A DNA stretch of 64,000 nt. It comes from Verrucomicrobiia bacterium. GTDB taxonomy: Bacteria > Verrucomicrobiota > Verrucomicrobiia > Limisphaerales > CAIMTB01. Positions 48,596-60,231 of this stretch are shown here, piece by piece. The stretch covers positions 1 through 64,000 of the forward strand of contig JAHCBA010000015.1 of assembly GCA_019634625.1 (NCBI GenBank), given 5' to 3'. A program made the position numbers and the translations under genes. How positions within the stretch are numbered: the stretch's first letter is position 1; the number at the start of each line of letters is the position of its first letter. Below the pieces are notes generated by a model. That model made no database searches. It had not been told where the DNA came from and was given only the letters and a program-made list of their open reading frames with translations.

Positions 48596-49833
48596 CGGTG
48601 TTGGCCCTGATCGCCCTGCGCTGGGCGGCTCAGATCGTCCTTGAGTACCTCAATCTCAGAACGCTGGAGGACCACCGGGACCGGATTCCTCCGGAGCTCG
48701 ACGGGGTGATGGACCCCGAAACGCACCGGCGTTCGGTGGATTACACAGCGGCCAAGAGCCGGCTCGGGGTCTGGGAGTTCTCCACCGCCATGCTGCTGCT
48801 GGTGGGCGTGCTGTTCAGCGGCTTCCTTCCGTGGCTCTGGGACATCTGGACCGGATTCGCCGGCACCGGTGCCTGGGCAGGCGCCGGAGGCCTGTTCCTC
48901 GTCGCCACCCTGCTCTCGATCGCGGCGTGGCCGTGGGAATGGTGGGCCCAGTTCCGTCTCGAGGAACGCTTCGGCTTCAATACCACCACCCCGAAAACCT
49001 GGTGGCTCGACCGGCTCAAGTCGTTCCTCCTCTCCGCCGCCCTCGGCCTCCCCCTGCTCGCCCTCCTCCTCCAATGGGTCCATTGGGCCGGCCCCCTGTG
49101 GTGGTGGTGGAGCTGGCTGACGCTCGTCGCCTTCCAGACGATCCTCCTGGTGGTCGCCCCCATGCTGATTCTGCCCCTGTTCAACCGGTTCAACCCGCTC
49201 CCCGAAGGCCCGCTCAAGGACCGCCTCTGGGCCCTGGCCGCCCGGACCGGCTTTCGTGCCCGCGCCATCGAAGTGATGGATGGCAGCCGCCGCTCCCGCC
49301 ATGCCAATGCCTTCTTCACCGGCCTCGGGCGCTTCCGGAAGATCGTCCTCTACGACACCCTCCTGAACCAGCTCGGCGAACCCGAGGTCGAGGCGGTGCT
49401 GGCCCACGAAATCGGGCATGCCCGGCGGCGGCACCTGGTGAAGATGGCAGCCGTGATGGCCCCGCTCACCCTGGCCGGATTCGCCCTGGTCGCCTGGCTC
49501 GCCCATCAACCGTGGTTCTTCGCCGCCTTCGGCTTCAATACCCCGTCCCTCGCCGTCGCCTTCCTCCTGTTCGCGCTCCTCGCGGATACCGTCACCTTCT
49601 GGATCCTGCCGCTGACGCGCCACCTCACCCGCCGGTTCGAATTCGAGGCGGACGCCTTCGCCGCCAAGGCCGTGGGGACAGCCCAGCCGCTCATCGAAGC
49701 CCTGCGCGTCCTGCACCGGAAGAACCTCTCGAATCTCACGCCCCACCCCTGGTACAGCACATTCCACTACTCGCACCCCACCCTGATCGAACGGGAGCGG
49801 GCCCTGCGGGCCATCCCCCCGGGTTGCGGGTAG
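48577..49833 (+). CDS. M48 (Ste24/CAAX-protease-like) membrane metalloprotease
   Basis: 418 residues from 48577; an ATG at 48592 gives an ATGA overlap with the preceding pump gene and may be the true start. Zinc site VLAHEIGHARRRHLVK, with the third ligand Glu in RRFEFEADAFAAK. Several membrane helices flank it (LALIALRWAAQIVL, LLLVGVLFSGFLPWLW, LPLLALLLQWVHW). Ste24-type proteases cut prenylated or misfolded membrane proteins; in bacteria they act in membrane quality control, like HtpX. Its place at the end of an efflux operon suggests a link to membrane stress. Confidence 0.92.
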   Translation: MHGFAMTVLALIALRWAAQIVLEYLNLRTLEDHRDRIPPELDGVMDPETHRRSVDYTAAKSRLGVWEFSTAMLLLVGVLFSGFLPWLWDIWTGFAGTGAWAGAGGLFLVATLLSIAAWPWEWWAQFRLEERFGFNTTTPKTWWLDRLKSFLLSAALGLPLLALLLQWVHWAGPLWWWWSWLTLVAFQTILLVVAPMLILPLFNRFNPLPEGPLKDRLWALAARTGFRARAIEVMDGSRRSRHANAFFTGLGRFRKIVLYDTLLNQLGEPEVEAVLAHEIGHARRRHLVKMAAVMAPLTLAGFALVAWLAHQPWFFAAFGFNTPSLAVAFLLFALLADTVTFWILPLTRHLTRRFEFEADAFAAKAVGTAQPLIEALRVLHRKNLSNLTPHPWYSTFHYSHPTLIERERALRAIPPGCG

Positions 49834-49847
49834 GGCGACAACGAATC

Positions 49848-49896
49848 GGAGGGACGAGCTATCGGAGGGACGAGCTCCGCGAGTCCACACCCCATC
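49848..49896. repeat. Dispersed palindromic repeat, family A (one and a half copies)
   Basis: GAATCGGAGGGACGAGCT occurs as a half unit and is followed at once by a full unit ATCGGAGGGACGAGCTCCGC then GAGTCC. It lies between the M48 gene and the convergent ABC permease gene. No terminator-like T tract is visible. Confidence 0.7.
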
Positions 49897-49957
49897 GCAA
49901 CTCCCCTTCACGCCTCCGGACGCTGCATGGACCGAACCGGACCAGGCCCGGGTTCCT

Positions 49958-51166
49958 TCACGAGACCGGCGAGAGATTCTCCGCCACCGGCGTCCGGTAC
50001 GCCTTCCAGGCCGGAATCACGCCGGCCAGCGCCGCCATCGCAATCATCCCGACGGGTGCCCAGAGCATCACCGCGGCCGGCGCCCAGGGATCGAGCACCA
50101 CCCCGACCTGGGCCCGCACAATGGCAGCAACCGTGGCCAGAATCGCGCCGTACACGATGAAGGCCAGCGCCATGCCGAGCGCCGCGATGGCCGCCGCCTC
50201 GAGGACGATGGCGGAGAAGATGGTCCGTCGCCTGGCCCCCAGCGCCCGCAGGATGGCGATGTCCCGGCGTCGTTCGGACATCGAGTTGTAGATGCTCACC
50301 AGGATCGAGCCGGTTGCCACCAGGGCCACCAGATACGCCACCAGCGCCAGCACCCGGTCCACCCACGCGATGCGGTTGAAGAGTTGGGCGACGATCCGCG
50401 CGATGGGCCAGGCAAAGGTCAGCCGGTTGCCCTGCCGGTTGTACATCAGGTCCAGGTTGCGCGCGGTGAGCGGACTGGTGTCCCGGAACTTGATGAGCAC
50501 CCCGCTGATGTCGTTGGCGGCCCTCGGGTCGTGGCCGGCCATCAACTGCACCCCCTGCAGCGGGATCCAGATCACCCGGTCGGCCGGCGTGTTGCTCGGT
50601 TCGAGAATGCCCACCACCACGTAGGTCTCCGCATGCTGGTCGTTCGGGTTGAAGATCAATCCGTGGTACGGCTGGAACGTGTCGCCCGGTTTCCAGCCCA
50701 GCCGCTGCGCCGCAAAACTCCCCACCACCGCCTCGCGCAATTCCGGATCGAACAGACGTCCCCGCGCCAGCCGGTGACGGCGTCCCTCCGATAGTTCCAC
50801 CTCCGTGAACAGGTTGGTGATCGTTCCCACGATGCGGTACCCGAGATAGTTGTCCCCCAGCGCGATCGGAATCGCCGTCTGCACCGCCCCGTGCGATCGG
50901 ATCTGCTCGTAATCGGTCATGGGGATGTTCCCCGGCGACTCCTCGATGTGAAACAGCGTGTTCAACACGAGCTGCAACTGCGATCCCCGGGCCCCCAGCA
51001 CCGCATCGAAACCCGAGTTCACCCCCGTGAACGCATTCTGTGCCTGCTCCTTCACCACCCACACCGCCATGAGCAGCCCCCCGGCCAGGGCGATCGACAA
51101 CGCGGTTACCAGCGTGGACAGCAGATGCTGCCGGAGGCTCTTCCGCACCATCCACGGCAGGGTCAC
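49958..51166 (-). CDS. FtsX/MacB-type ABC transporter permease
   Basis: 402 residues. One N-terminal helix (LLSTLVTALSIALAGGLLMAVW), a periplasmic MacB-like core domain of about 220 residues, and three C-terminal helices (VLALVAYLVALVATGSILVSIYNSM, AIVLEAAAIAALGMALAFIVYGAIL, AAVMLWAPVGMIAMAALAGVIPAW). SERRRDIAILRALGARRRTIF is the FtsX coupling loop. Its ATG overlaps the ATPase stop by 4 nt. Type VII ABC systems of this kind do mechanotransmission, such as lipoprotein release or peptide export. Confidence 0.9.
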   Translation of the reverse strand: MTLPWMVRKSLRQHLLSTLVTALSIALAGGLLMAVWVVKEQAQNAFTGVNSGFDAVLGARGSQLQLVLNTLFHIEESPGNIPMTDYEQIRSHGAVQTAIPIALGDNYLGYRIVGTITNLFTEVELSEGRRHRLARGRLFDPELREAVVGSFAAQRLGWKPGDTFQPYHGLIFNPNDQHAETYVVVGILEPSNTPADRVIWIPLQGVQLMAGHDPRAANDISGVLIKFRDTSPLTARNLDLMYNRQGNRLTFAWPIARIVAQLFNRIAWVDRVLALVAYLVALVATGSILVSIYNSMSERRRDIAILRALGARRRTIFSAIVLEAAAIAALGMALAFIVYGAILATVAAIVRAQVGVVLDPWAPAAVMLWAPVGMIAMAALAGVIPAWKAYRTPVAENLSPVS

Positions 51167-51852
51167 GATGCCACCTCCCGCGCGTGTGCCGCCCGGTTCA
51201 GTTCGAGCAGGTCCCGCCGATCCTCGAAGGTCTCCAGCACCTCCCGGTCATGGCTGACCAGCAGCAGCGCCGCCCCGTTGTCGCGGCAACCTTCGCGAAT
51301 CAGTTGCAACGCCTCGCGGCCCGACTTGTGATCGAGATTGCCGGTGGGCTCGTCGGCCAGCACCAACTGCGGCCGGTTGGCCAGGGCCCGCGCCACTGCC
51401 ACACGCTGCTGCTGCCCGGTCGAAAGCTGCCGCGGATAGTGCCGCAACCTGTCCCCCAGCCCGACCCGCCGCAGCAGCGTCTCGGCCCATTCCCGGTCGG
51501 CTCCCGGCCCGAACGACATCCCCAGCAGCACGTTCTCCAGGCAGGTGTACCCCTGGACCAGGTTGAAGGTCTGGAAAATGTACCCGATCCGGGTCGCCCT
51601 CAGCCGGTCACGCACGGATTCGCTGAGCCCGACCAGCTCGACACCGTCCAGCCGGATGCTCCCGCAGTCCGGAATGACAATCCCCGCAATCAGGTGCAGG
51701 AACGTGGTCTTGCCCGACCCGCTCGCCCCGCTGAGGGCCAGTTGCTGCCGGGCCTCCAGGTCAAACCGCTCGACGTCCACCACCGTGCTGCGTCCCCCCC
51801 CTTCCGGGTGCCGGTAGGATTTTCGCAAATCGCGTATCTCGAGTAGCGCCAT
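51163..51852 (-). CDS. LolD/MacB-type ABC transporter ATP-binding protein
   Basis: 229 residues. Walker [14 protein letters not shown]-loop [17 protein letters not shown], signature [15 protein letters not shown] (Thr for the usual Gly), Walker [13 protein letters not shown], and the switch His in [11 protein letters not shown]. It powers the permease encoded just downstream, with which it overlaps by 4 nt. It starts 59 nt after the PQQ-dehydrogenase/cytochrome gene, so read-through from that gene is possible. Confidence 0.95.
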   Translation of the reverse strand: MALLEIRDLRKSYRHPEGGGRSTVVDVERFDLEARQQLALSGASGSGKTTFLHLIAGIVIPDCGSIRLDGVELVGLSESVRDRLRATRIGYIFQTFNLVQGYTCLENVLLGMSFGPGADREWAETLLRRVGLGDRLRHYPRQLSTGQQQRVAVARALANRPQLVLADEPTGNLDHKSGREALQLIREGCRDNGAALLLVSHDREVLETFEDRRDLLELNRAAHAREVAS

Positions 51853-51911
51853 GACGGGCGACGACGATACCCGCGGCCCGAGCCGGTCGCGAGCGGTTTG
51901 GAGTCAATCCC

Positions 51912-54566
51912 TCACGGCTCAAACACCCGCACCCGGAAATACCGCGCGCTCCCCTCCGCCATCTCGATCCATTCCGCCGTCCCGCTTTCCGCCGGAATCC
52001 GAAACCGGTTGGCCTCGGACTCCACCGCCCGCCACGACTCCGGGCTGGCCAGGTCCTCCGTCCACTCGACCACAAAACCCCGGTTCCGGAGGCGCGGATA
52101 CGACAGCCGCACGCCCGCCTCCGAGGGCGCAATCGACATCGCCCAAACCTCCGCGGGATCGAGCGGATCGGTGCCCGTCAGGTACTCGAGCCAGTTCGTC
52201 GCCCCGTCGCCATCGGCATCGAACTCCGGCGCCGCCACCGGCGCCTCGGGATCCTCGAAATGGACCCCCTGCCATTCGGCATAGCTCTTCCAGTCCGGCA
52301 GTTCCTCCTCGATCCAACGACGCAACAGCGCCGCGGACACCTCGTCCACCACCTCGCTCGCCAGGGGCGGCATCCGGCCCGGACCCAGCCGCACCACGCG
52401 CGCGTGCAGCATCGAGCGGTCCACATGGCCGCGCACCACCAGGCGATTGTCGGCGTCACCCTCATCGTCGCTGAGCAGGCCGTCGATCAGGCCCGTTGCC
52501 GAAAGCGGGGTGCGCGACCGGGCATCCCAGGCGCCCAGTGCCGGTCCCCCGGGCTGGTGACACTGGGCGCAATTCACATCGAGCCATGACCGCACCCGCC
52601 ATTCCACGCTGGAGGTTTCGTCGTCCGCCGGTGCCAGCGCCGGCAACGTCGCATAGCCGTCGGGCGGCGCCTCGAAGTATCCCGCCCCCGCAAGGAGCGC
52701 GATCTGGTTCGTCACCCCCTCCCCCGCCACCACCGGACGGTTGAGTTGCGCCGTGCTGAATCCCAGGGCCAGGCCCCCCGCCGGCGTGTGGCACTGGAGA
52801 CATTCCGACCGGCTCGGATACCGCCACGTCTGGGTCCGCTCGACGTCGCCGTCCCGGACCATGAACGTCTCGTCCATGCCCTCCTCGCCCACCAGCACCG
52901 CCTCGGTCGCACCGGTCCAGCGGTAGGTGAACCCATGCACGCCCTGGTCGCGCCGAACCAGGAACCGCGTTTCCAGACGGCGGCGCGATGCGGGATCGCC
53001 GCGCACCAGCTCCAGTTCGAAATGCTTGATCCAGACGGTCCCGGCCGGGAACGACCAGGGCCCGCTCGGATGAAACCCGATGCGTTGTTCCAGGCCGGGC
53101 ACCGAGAACCAGCGTTCCTTCAGCGCCCCGTCCGACCAGAAGGGCACGTTCAAGTCGTAGGGCACAATGCCGGCATGCGGCGTCATCGTCGCCAGGTCCG
53201 AAAACGCTCCGGTGTCCGCCAGCGTCGGGGGAAGCGGGTCCCCGGTGGACGTTCCGCTGTAGGTCAGGCGCATCAGCATGTCCGTCGCCTGCACGGCCAT
53301 CAGCACGTCCCCGTTGCGCGGGTCCACGCCAAACCCGGCGATCTGGGTCCGCCCGGTCAGTCGTTCCATCGGCGGCATCGGACTTCCATCCCCCGGCTCG
53401 CCGTCCCAGCGGATGGCCCAGACATTGCCGCTCACATAGTCTGCGAACACATAGGCGCCGGTGAGTTGGGACATCCGATTCCCGCGGTACACCACGCCCC
53501 CGGTCACCGAGCGTCCCTGCAACGCTCCGCCCCCGTGGCTGTACTGGACCACCGGCGGAATCGAGGTGAATCCCGCAGGCGCCTGACTGGCCTTCGGACC
53601 GTTCAGTGTTCCCTCCCGGAACGCCCATCCGTAGTTCCCGCCACGGGTGATCACATTGATCTCCTCCCGGGCGCCCTGCCCGACGTCGCCGGTCCACAAC
53701 CGTCCCGTCGCCGGATCGAACGCCATCCGCCACGGGTTCCGCAATCCCACCGCCCAGAATTCCGTCCGCACCGCCCCGGGATCCACCGCCCGCCCGTTGA
53801 ATTCGGTGACGCCATGGAAGGGATTGTCCGCCGGCACCGCATAGGCCCCGGGAAACACCGCCGGATGCGGATTCGGTTCCACACTGCCGGGACGTCGATC
53901 CACATCGATCCGCAGGATCCCGGCATGGAAGTTCCGGTCGATCCACTGCGCATTGTTCCAGTTGTCGTTCGCCCCGCCCTCGTCGCCCAACGCCACGTAG
54001 AGATACCCGTCCGGACCAAAGTGCAGATCGCCCCCATTGTGATTGTTGGCCCGGTGATGCTGGCTGAGAAGGATCATCTCCGAATCCGCCCGGGCCCGGT
54101 TGGGATCATCCTCGGACACCTGAAACCGCGACAGCCGGTGATGCAGCACCCCGTTGGTCAGGGTCGAGTAGTACACAAAGAACGCGCCGTTGTCCGCATA
54201 CCCCGGATGGAACGCCAGTCCGAGCAATCCCCGCTCATCCGCAGGCACGCCCCCCGCCACCCGCGCCGCGATGTCCAGAAACACCGTCCGCGTCGGCTCG
54301 GCCAGATTGGTGATCACCCCGATGCGTCCCCGCTGCTCGACCACAAACACCCTGCCCGTCTCCCCCGGCGGCGTCGCCATGCCCACCGGATCCGTGAAGC
54401 GCACCGTTCCAAACGCCGGCTCCACCGTGTACCCGAACACCGGCGGATCGACCGGAACCGTCAAGGTGGTGTTGGCCTCCCGCTCCAAGGCCATCCCGAT
54501 CCCCATCCCCGTCAGCCAGCAAGCCGCGACCATCGCTCGCCCAAGGTGTCTTCCGGTTGTGATCAT
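51912..54566 (-). CDS. PQQ-type sugar dehydrogenase fused to diheme cytochrome c
   Basis: 884 residues from the ATG at 54566. A signal segment covers about 1-27 (MVAACWLTGMGIGMA). Residues about 40-450 are a soluble glucose/sorbosone-dehydrogenase-like propeller: DERGLLGLAFHPGYADNG, NHNGGDLHFGPDGYLYVALGD and VGLRNPWRMAFDP. After a linker comes a domain like the SO2930-family diheme cytochromes (DLNVPFWSDGALKERWF) with hemes at CLQCH (about 588) and CAQCH (about 665). Then an EF-hand-like DADGDGATNWLEY (about 785) and a C-terminal VEWTEDLASPESWRAV domain as in the giant protein. Electrons from sugar oxidation could pass straight to the hemes. Periplasmic or surface. Divergent from the redoxin/copper gene across 217 nt. 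Confidence 0.88.
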   Translation of the reverse strand: MITTGRHLGRAMVAACWLTGMGIGMALEREANTTLTVPVDPPVFGYTVEPAFGTVRFTDPVGMATPPGETGRVFVVEQRGRIGVITNLAEPTRTVFLDIAARVAGGVPADERGLLGLAFHPGYADNGAFFVYYSTLTNGVLHHRLSRFQVSEDDPNRARADSEMILLSQHHRANNHNGGDLHFGPDGYLYVALGDEGGANDNWNNAQWIDRNFHAGILRIDVDRRPGSVEPNPHPAVFPGAYAVPADNPFHGVTEFNGRAVDPGAVRTEFWAVGLRNPWRMAFDPATGRLWTGDVGQGAREEINVITRGGNYGWAFREGTLNGPKASQAPAGFTSIPPVVQYSHGGGALQGRSVTGGVVYRGNRMSQLTGAYVFADYVSGNVWAIRWDGEPGDGSPMPPMERLTGRTQIAGFGVDPRNGDVLMAVQATDMLMRLTYSGTSTGDPLPPTLADTGAFSDLATMTPHAGIVPYDLNVPFWSDGALKERWFSVPGLEQRIGFHPSGPWSFPAGTVWIKHFELELVRGDPASRRRLETRFLVRRDQGVHGFTYRWTGATEAVLVGEEGMDETFMVRDGDVERTQTWRYPSRSECLQCHTPAGGLALGFSTAQLNRPVVAGEGVTNQIALLAGAGYFEAPPDGYATLPALAPADDETSSVEWRVRSWLDVNCAQCHQPGGPALGAWDARSRTPLSATGLIDGLLSDDEGDADNRLVVRGHVDRSMLHARVVRLGPGRMPPLASEVVDEVSAALLRRWIEEELPDWKSYAEWQGVHFEDPEAPVAAPEFDADGDGATNWLEYLTGTDPLDPAEVWAMSIAPSEAGVRLSYPRLRNRGFVVEWTEDLASPESWRAVESEANRFRIPAESGTAEWIEMAEGSARYFRVRVFEP

Positions 54567-54628
54567 GACCCGACACCCTGTCCTCTCCCCCCCTCGTGTC
54601 AAAGAAAGTTCCACCCCCCGCTTCTCCC

Positions 54629-54654
54629 TTCGGAGGGACGAGCCCCGCGAGTCC
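54629..54654. repeat. Dispersed palindromic repeat, family A
   Basis: CGGAGGGACGAGCCCCGCGA then GTCCCC, one unit with changes from the other two sites. It sits in the 217-nt divergent region between the two redox-fusion genes. I could not pick out clear promoters there. Confidence 0.6.
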
Positions 54655-54783
54655 CCATCCCATCGCTCCCCTCCCCTGCGGCCTCGTGGAACTCGGCCCT
54701 CCGAGTCCGGTTCGATTCCGATGCGGATACCGACCCCGACGGTCCCCTTGTCGTATCCCTCGACCGATCGCATCTCCGACACC

Positions 54784-56592
54784 ATGGAGATGCACCCTGC
54801 AGGCGCGGACGTCATTGTTCCCCCTCCCCGTTTCCGGCAGTCTCGGCGCGTGTTGCGTTGTGTTGTCATCCTCCTCGGGCTCGCCGGAGTCCTCGGAATC
54901 CTTCCGCCCGCTTCCGGCGCCGACCGTGCGGTCCCCAATTTCGCATTGATCGATATCGAGGACACCAACCATGAGCTGTACCGGACACCGGGCCGCGCCG
55001 TGGTTCTCTTCTTCGCCGGCAACGGCTGCCCCGTGGTCCGGCAGAACGCCGCCAAGTTCCTCGATCTGCGCGATCGCTTCGAAGCCCGCGGAGTCGTCTT
55101 CTGGATGGTCCACGCCTTCGCGGGGGACACGCCACGCGAAATCCGCCACGAACGGGATCGCCTCGGACTGCGCACCCTCCCCTGGCTGCTGGACCGGCAG
55201 CAGGCCCTGACCCTTTCTCTGGGCGTCGAACGGACCGCCGAAGTGATCGCCATCGACACTCGCGACTGGAAGATCTTCTACCGCGGAGCCCTCGACGATC
55301 AGCAGGCCGAGGGAGCCGCACGCCCTGAACCCGGATCCCGCCACCTCGAGGAAGCCCTGACAGCCTTCCTCGATGGCAGACCCGTCGCCACGCCCAGGAC
55401 CCTTCCCCGCGGATGCCGCATCACCTTCTCCAAAGTCGCTCCGGACGGTGCGATCCCTGACTACCCCACCCAGGTGGCGCCGCTCCTCCAACAACACTGC
55501 GTCCCGTGCCATCGCCCCGACGGCATCGGCCCCTGGAGCATGAGCCACCATCGCCGGGTCTCCAACTACGCCGACATGATCGAAGAGGTCCTCCTCACCC
55601 GCCGCATGCCGCCGTGGGATCCCCATCCCGGTTACGGGCGGTTCCTGGACAGCCACTCGCTCTCCCGGGAGGAAACCCAGACGCTCCTCCGCTGGGTCCG
55701 GGCCGGGGCGCCGCGCGGCGACGGACCGGATCCCCTCGAAGCCCCGCTGCCGCCCCTCGCCGAATGGCGCCTTGGAACTCCGGACGCGGTGCTGCAATTG
55801 CCCGAACCGCAACGCATTCCGGCCACCGGCGTGCTCGACTACCGCTACGTCCGCGTCGCCAATCCGTTCACCCATGACGTCTGGCTGTCGGCCCTCGATG
55901 TCCGGCCCGGCAACCGCAAGGTGGTCCATCATGTCATCCTCTACGCGAAGTGGCCGGGCGCACCGGACAGCGGCACCGGCCGCGGTGTCTTCTTCGTGGG
56001 CTGGGCGCCCGGATCCTCCGCCCTGCGCTATCCCGAAGGCGTCGCCAAGCGTCTTCCCGCCGGAGCCGAATTGACCTTCGAACTGCACTACACCACCGAC
56101 GGCACCCCGCAGACGGACCGGAGCGAGATCGCGCTCTACCTCGCCGACGGTCCACAGGAACGCTCCGCCGAGACGCGCCAGGCGGTGGCCTGGGACCTCG
56201 ACATCCGTCCTGGCGACGCCGAGTCCCGGCACCTCGCCACCTACGCCTTCACCCGGCCGGCCACCCTCTACGGCATGTTCCCCCACATGCATCTGCGGGG
56301 AAAATGGATGCGCTACGAACTCCTCCTGCCCAATGGCCGCCGGGAAACGCTCCTCCACGTGCCGCGGTACGATTTCCAATGGCAGTTCAGTTACTACCTC
56401 GAGACCCCTCGCCGCATCCCCGCCGGCGCCTGGCTGCTGGTGACCGGCGCCTTCGACAATTCATCCCGCAACCCGGCCAATCCCGATCCCAACCGCCGCG
56501 TCACCTTTGGCGAACAGTCCTGGGATGAAATGTTCATCGGCTTCTTCGAGGCCGCCGACGACCCCGAACTCACCGCGTCCCCCGCCCCGTAA
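54784..56592 (+). CDS. Redoxin / cytochrome c / copper type II monooxygenase-like fusion
   Basis: 602 residues from the ATG at 54784. A signal anchor (VLRCVVILLGLAGVLGILPPASG) is followed by a peroxiredoxin/redoxin-like domain (about 45-200) with one Cys in FFAGNGCPVVRQN, then a mono-heme cytochrome with CVPCH at about 239 and Met in RRMPPWDPH. The C-terminal half resembles copper type II ascorbate-dependent monooxygenases: KVVHHVILYAKWPG, LTFELHYTTDG, GMFPHMHLRGKWMRYEL, and a Met ligand in DEMFIGFF. The first copper pair of the N-terminal half-domain of PHM-like enzymes is less clear. Similar fusions occur in Planctomycetota and Verrucomicrobiota. Function unknown; periplasmic redox role inferred. 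Confidence 0.82.
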   Translation: MEMHPAGADVIVPPPRFRQSRRVLRCVVILLGLAGVLGILPPASGADRAVPNFALIDIEDTNHELYRTPGRAVVLFFAGNGCPVVRQNAAKFLDLRDRFEARGVVFWMVHAFAGDTPREIRHERDRLGLRTLPWLLDRQQALTLSLGVERTAEVIAIDTRDWKIFYRGALDDQQAEGAARPEPGSRHLEEALTAFLDGRPVATPRTLPRGCRITFSKVAPDGAIPDYPTQVAPLLQQHCVPCHRPDGIGPWSMSHHRRVSNYADMIEEVLLTRRMPPWDPHPGYGRFLDSHSLSREETQTLLRWVRAGAPRGDGPDPLEAPLPPLAEWRLGTPDAVLQLPEPQRIPATGVLDYRYVRVANPFTHDVWLSALDVRPGNRKVVHHVILYAKWPGAPDSGTGRGVFFVGWAPGSSALRYPEGVAKRLPAGAELTFELHYTTDGTPQTDRSEIALYLADGPQERSAETRQAVAWDLDIRPGDAESRHLATYAFTRPATLYGMFPHMHLRGKWMRYELLLPNGRRETLLHVPRYDFQWQFSYYLETPRRIPAGAWLLVTGAFDNSSRNPANPDPNRRVTFGEQSWDEMFIGFFEAADDPELTASPAP

Positions 56593-56641
56593 ACCCGTCG
56601 GAGACCGGCCCCAAACCAAACGGTGTCCAGGCACCCGGGGT

Positions 56642-59217
<2,576 letters not shown>

Positions 59218-59364
59218 GCCGTTTCCTTACCGGGACCGACCCGCCGAGAAAAGCCAATCCTCGTGCAACGTGGACCCGAGGAGCATGAATCAGGCTGTCC
59301 AATCCGAAGGGCCCGGTTCCACGCGACCCCAAAGGTCTGGAGCGTTGGGTCGAGAACTCCCAGC

Positions 59365-59434
59365 CTCAGGCTTCAGGTTTCAGGCTTCAGGTTTCAGGTT
59401 TCAGGTTTCAGTCTTCAGGTTTCAGTCCTCAGGC
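59365..59434. repeat. Short tandem repeat, about nine 7-bp units
   Basis: Near-perfect units of TTTCAGG and CTTCAGG fill about 70 nt between ptsI and the AlkD-like gene. Such arrays change length by slippage. The remainder of this 244-nt gap shows nothing else. Confidence 0.85.
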
Positions 59435-59461
59435 TTCGAACTCACGCCTACAGGTGACGGC

Positions 59462-60127
59462 TCAGGACTGCCGCTTCACCATGGCCTCGATCCAGATCGG
59501 CGCGAAGGGCGAGGTGCAGCCCTTCGGCACCGGATAGTCCCGGTAAAGCCCCAGCTTCTCCCCAATCGCAATCGCCCGGCCCCGAAGCGCCGGAACGTGG
59601 ATCCCGATGGCTGCCAGGGTGCCGTTCATCGTCCACTGCACCTCCGGTGCGGCCCCGGCCATTTCCGATTCGATCCGGTCCAGCAGCGCCACCAGATCCA
59701 GCCCCTCCGGCGCCTTGGCCACCCGCTCCGCGGTCAGGCTCCAGCCCGCCCGTGCCTCCCAGCGATCGTCCGAGGTCATCCACACCTCCCGAAGCGCCTC
59801 CTTCCCGGGATGCTTCGCCACGACGTAGGCGTTGAGCCAGTCCGCGACACGGACGAAGGCGATGGATCGCACCATGCCCTCCAACTCCCCGGCCGACAGC
59901 TTCGCCGGTTCGACCACGAGCGTCGCGAGAAACTGGGCGTCCGCGTTCCCGCTCTCCCAAAGCGACAAACCCAGGGCGTGGTTCGTCCGAATCCGCTTGG
60001 CCAACGCCCGGATGTCCCCCAACCGGACGCCGTACTGGATTGCGACCGCGCCGCTCCTGGCGTTCTGCGCCCGCACCTTCTCGTCGCCGCGTGCCTTCAG
60101 TTCCTTGAGTGCTTCCTGGAGTGTCAT
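59462..60127 (-). CDS. DNA alkylation repeat (AlkD-like) protein
   Basis: 221 residues built of HEAT-like alpha-helical repeats. MTLQEALKELKARGDEKVR, then GVRLGDIRALAKRIRTNHALGLSLWESGNADAQFLATLV, and DWLNAYVVAKHP match the COG4912 DNA alkylation repeat family; the later region RWEARAGWSLTAERVAK is the next repeat. AlkD-type glycosylases remove bulky alkylated purines. The expected catalytic Asp/Trp region is DWLNAYV; whether the residues are correctly placed needs an alignment. Divergent from the phosphatase gene. Confidence 0.8.
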   Translation of the reverse strand: MTLQEALKELKARGDEKVRAQNARSGAVAIQYGVRLGDIRALAKRIRTNHALGLSLWESGNADAQFLATLVVEPAKLSAGELEGMVRSIAFVRVADWLNAYVVAKHPGKEALREVWMTSDDRWEARAGWSLTAERVAKAPEGLDLVALLDRIESEMAGAAPEVQWTMNGTLAAIGIHVPALRGRAIAIGEKLGLYRDYPVPKGCTSPFAPIWIEAMVKRQS

Positions 60128-60231
60128 CGTCGTGTTCCTCCCTCACCCGAACCCTTCCGTCACCGGATCGTCAACCGGATTTCAATCGGAACGCCTTGCC
60201 ACCACGGCTCATCCAAGGATTGTCAGAGGCC

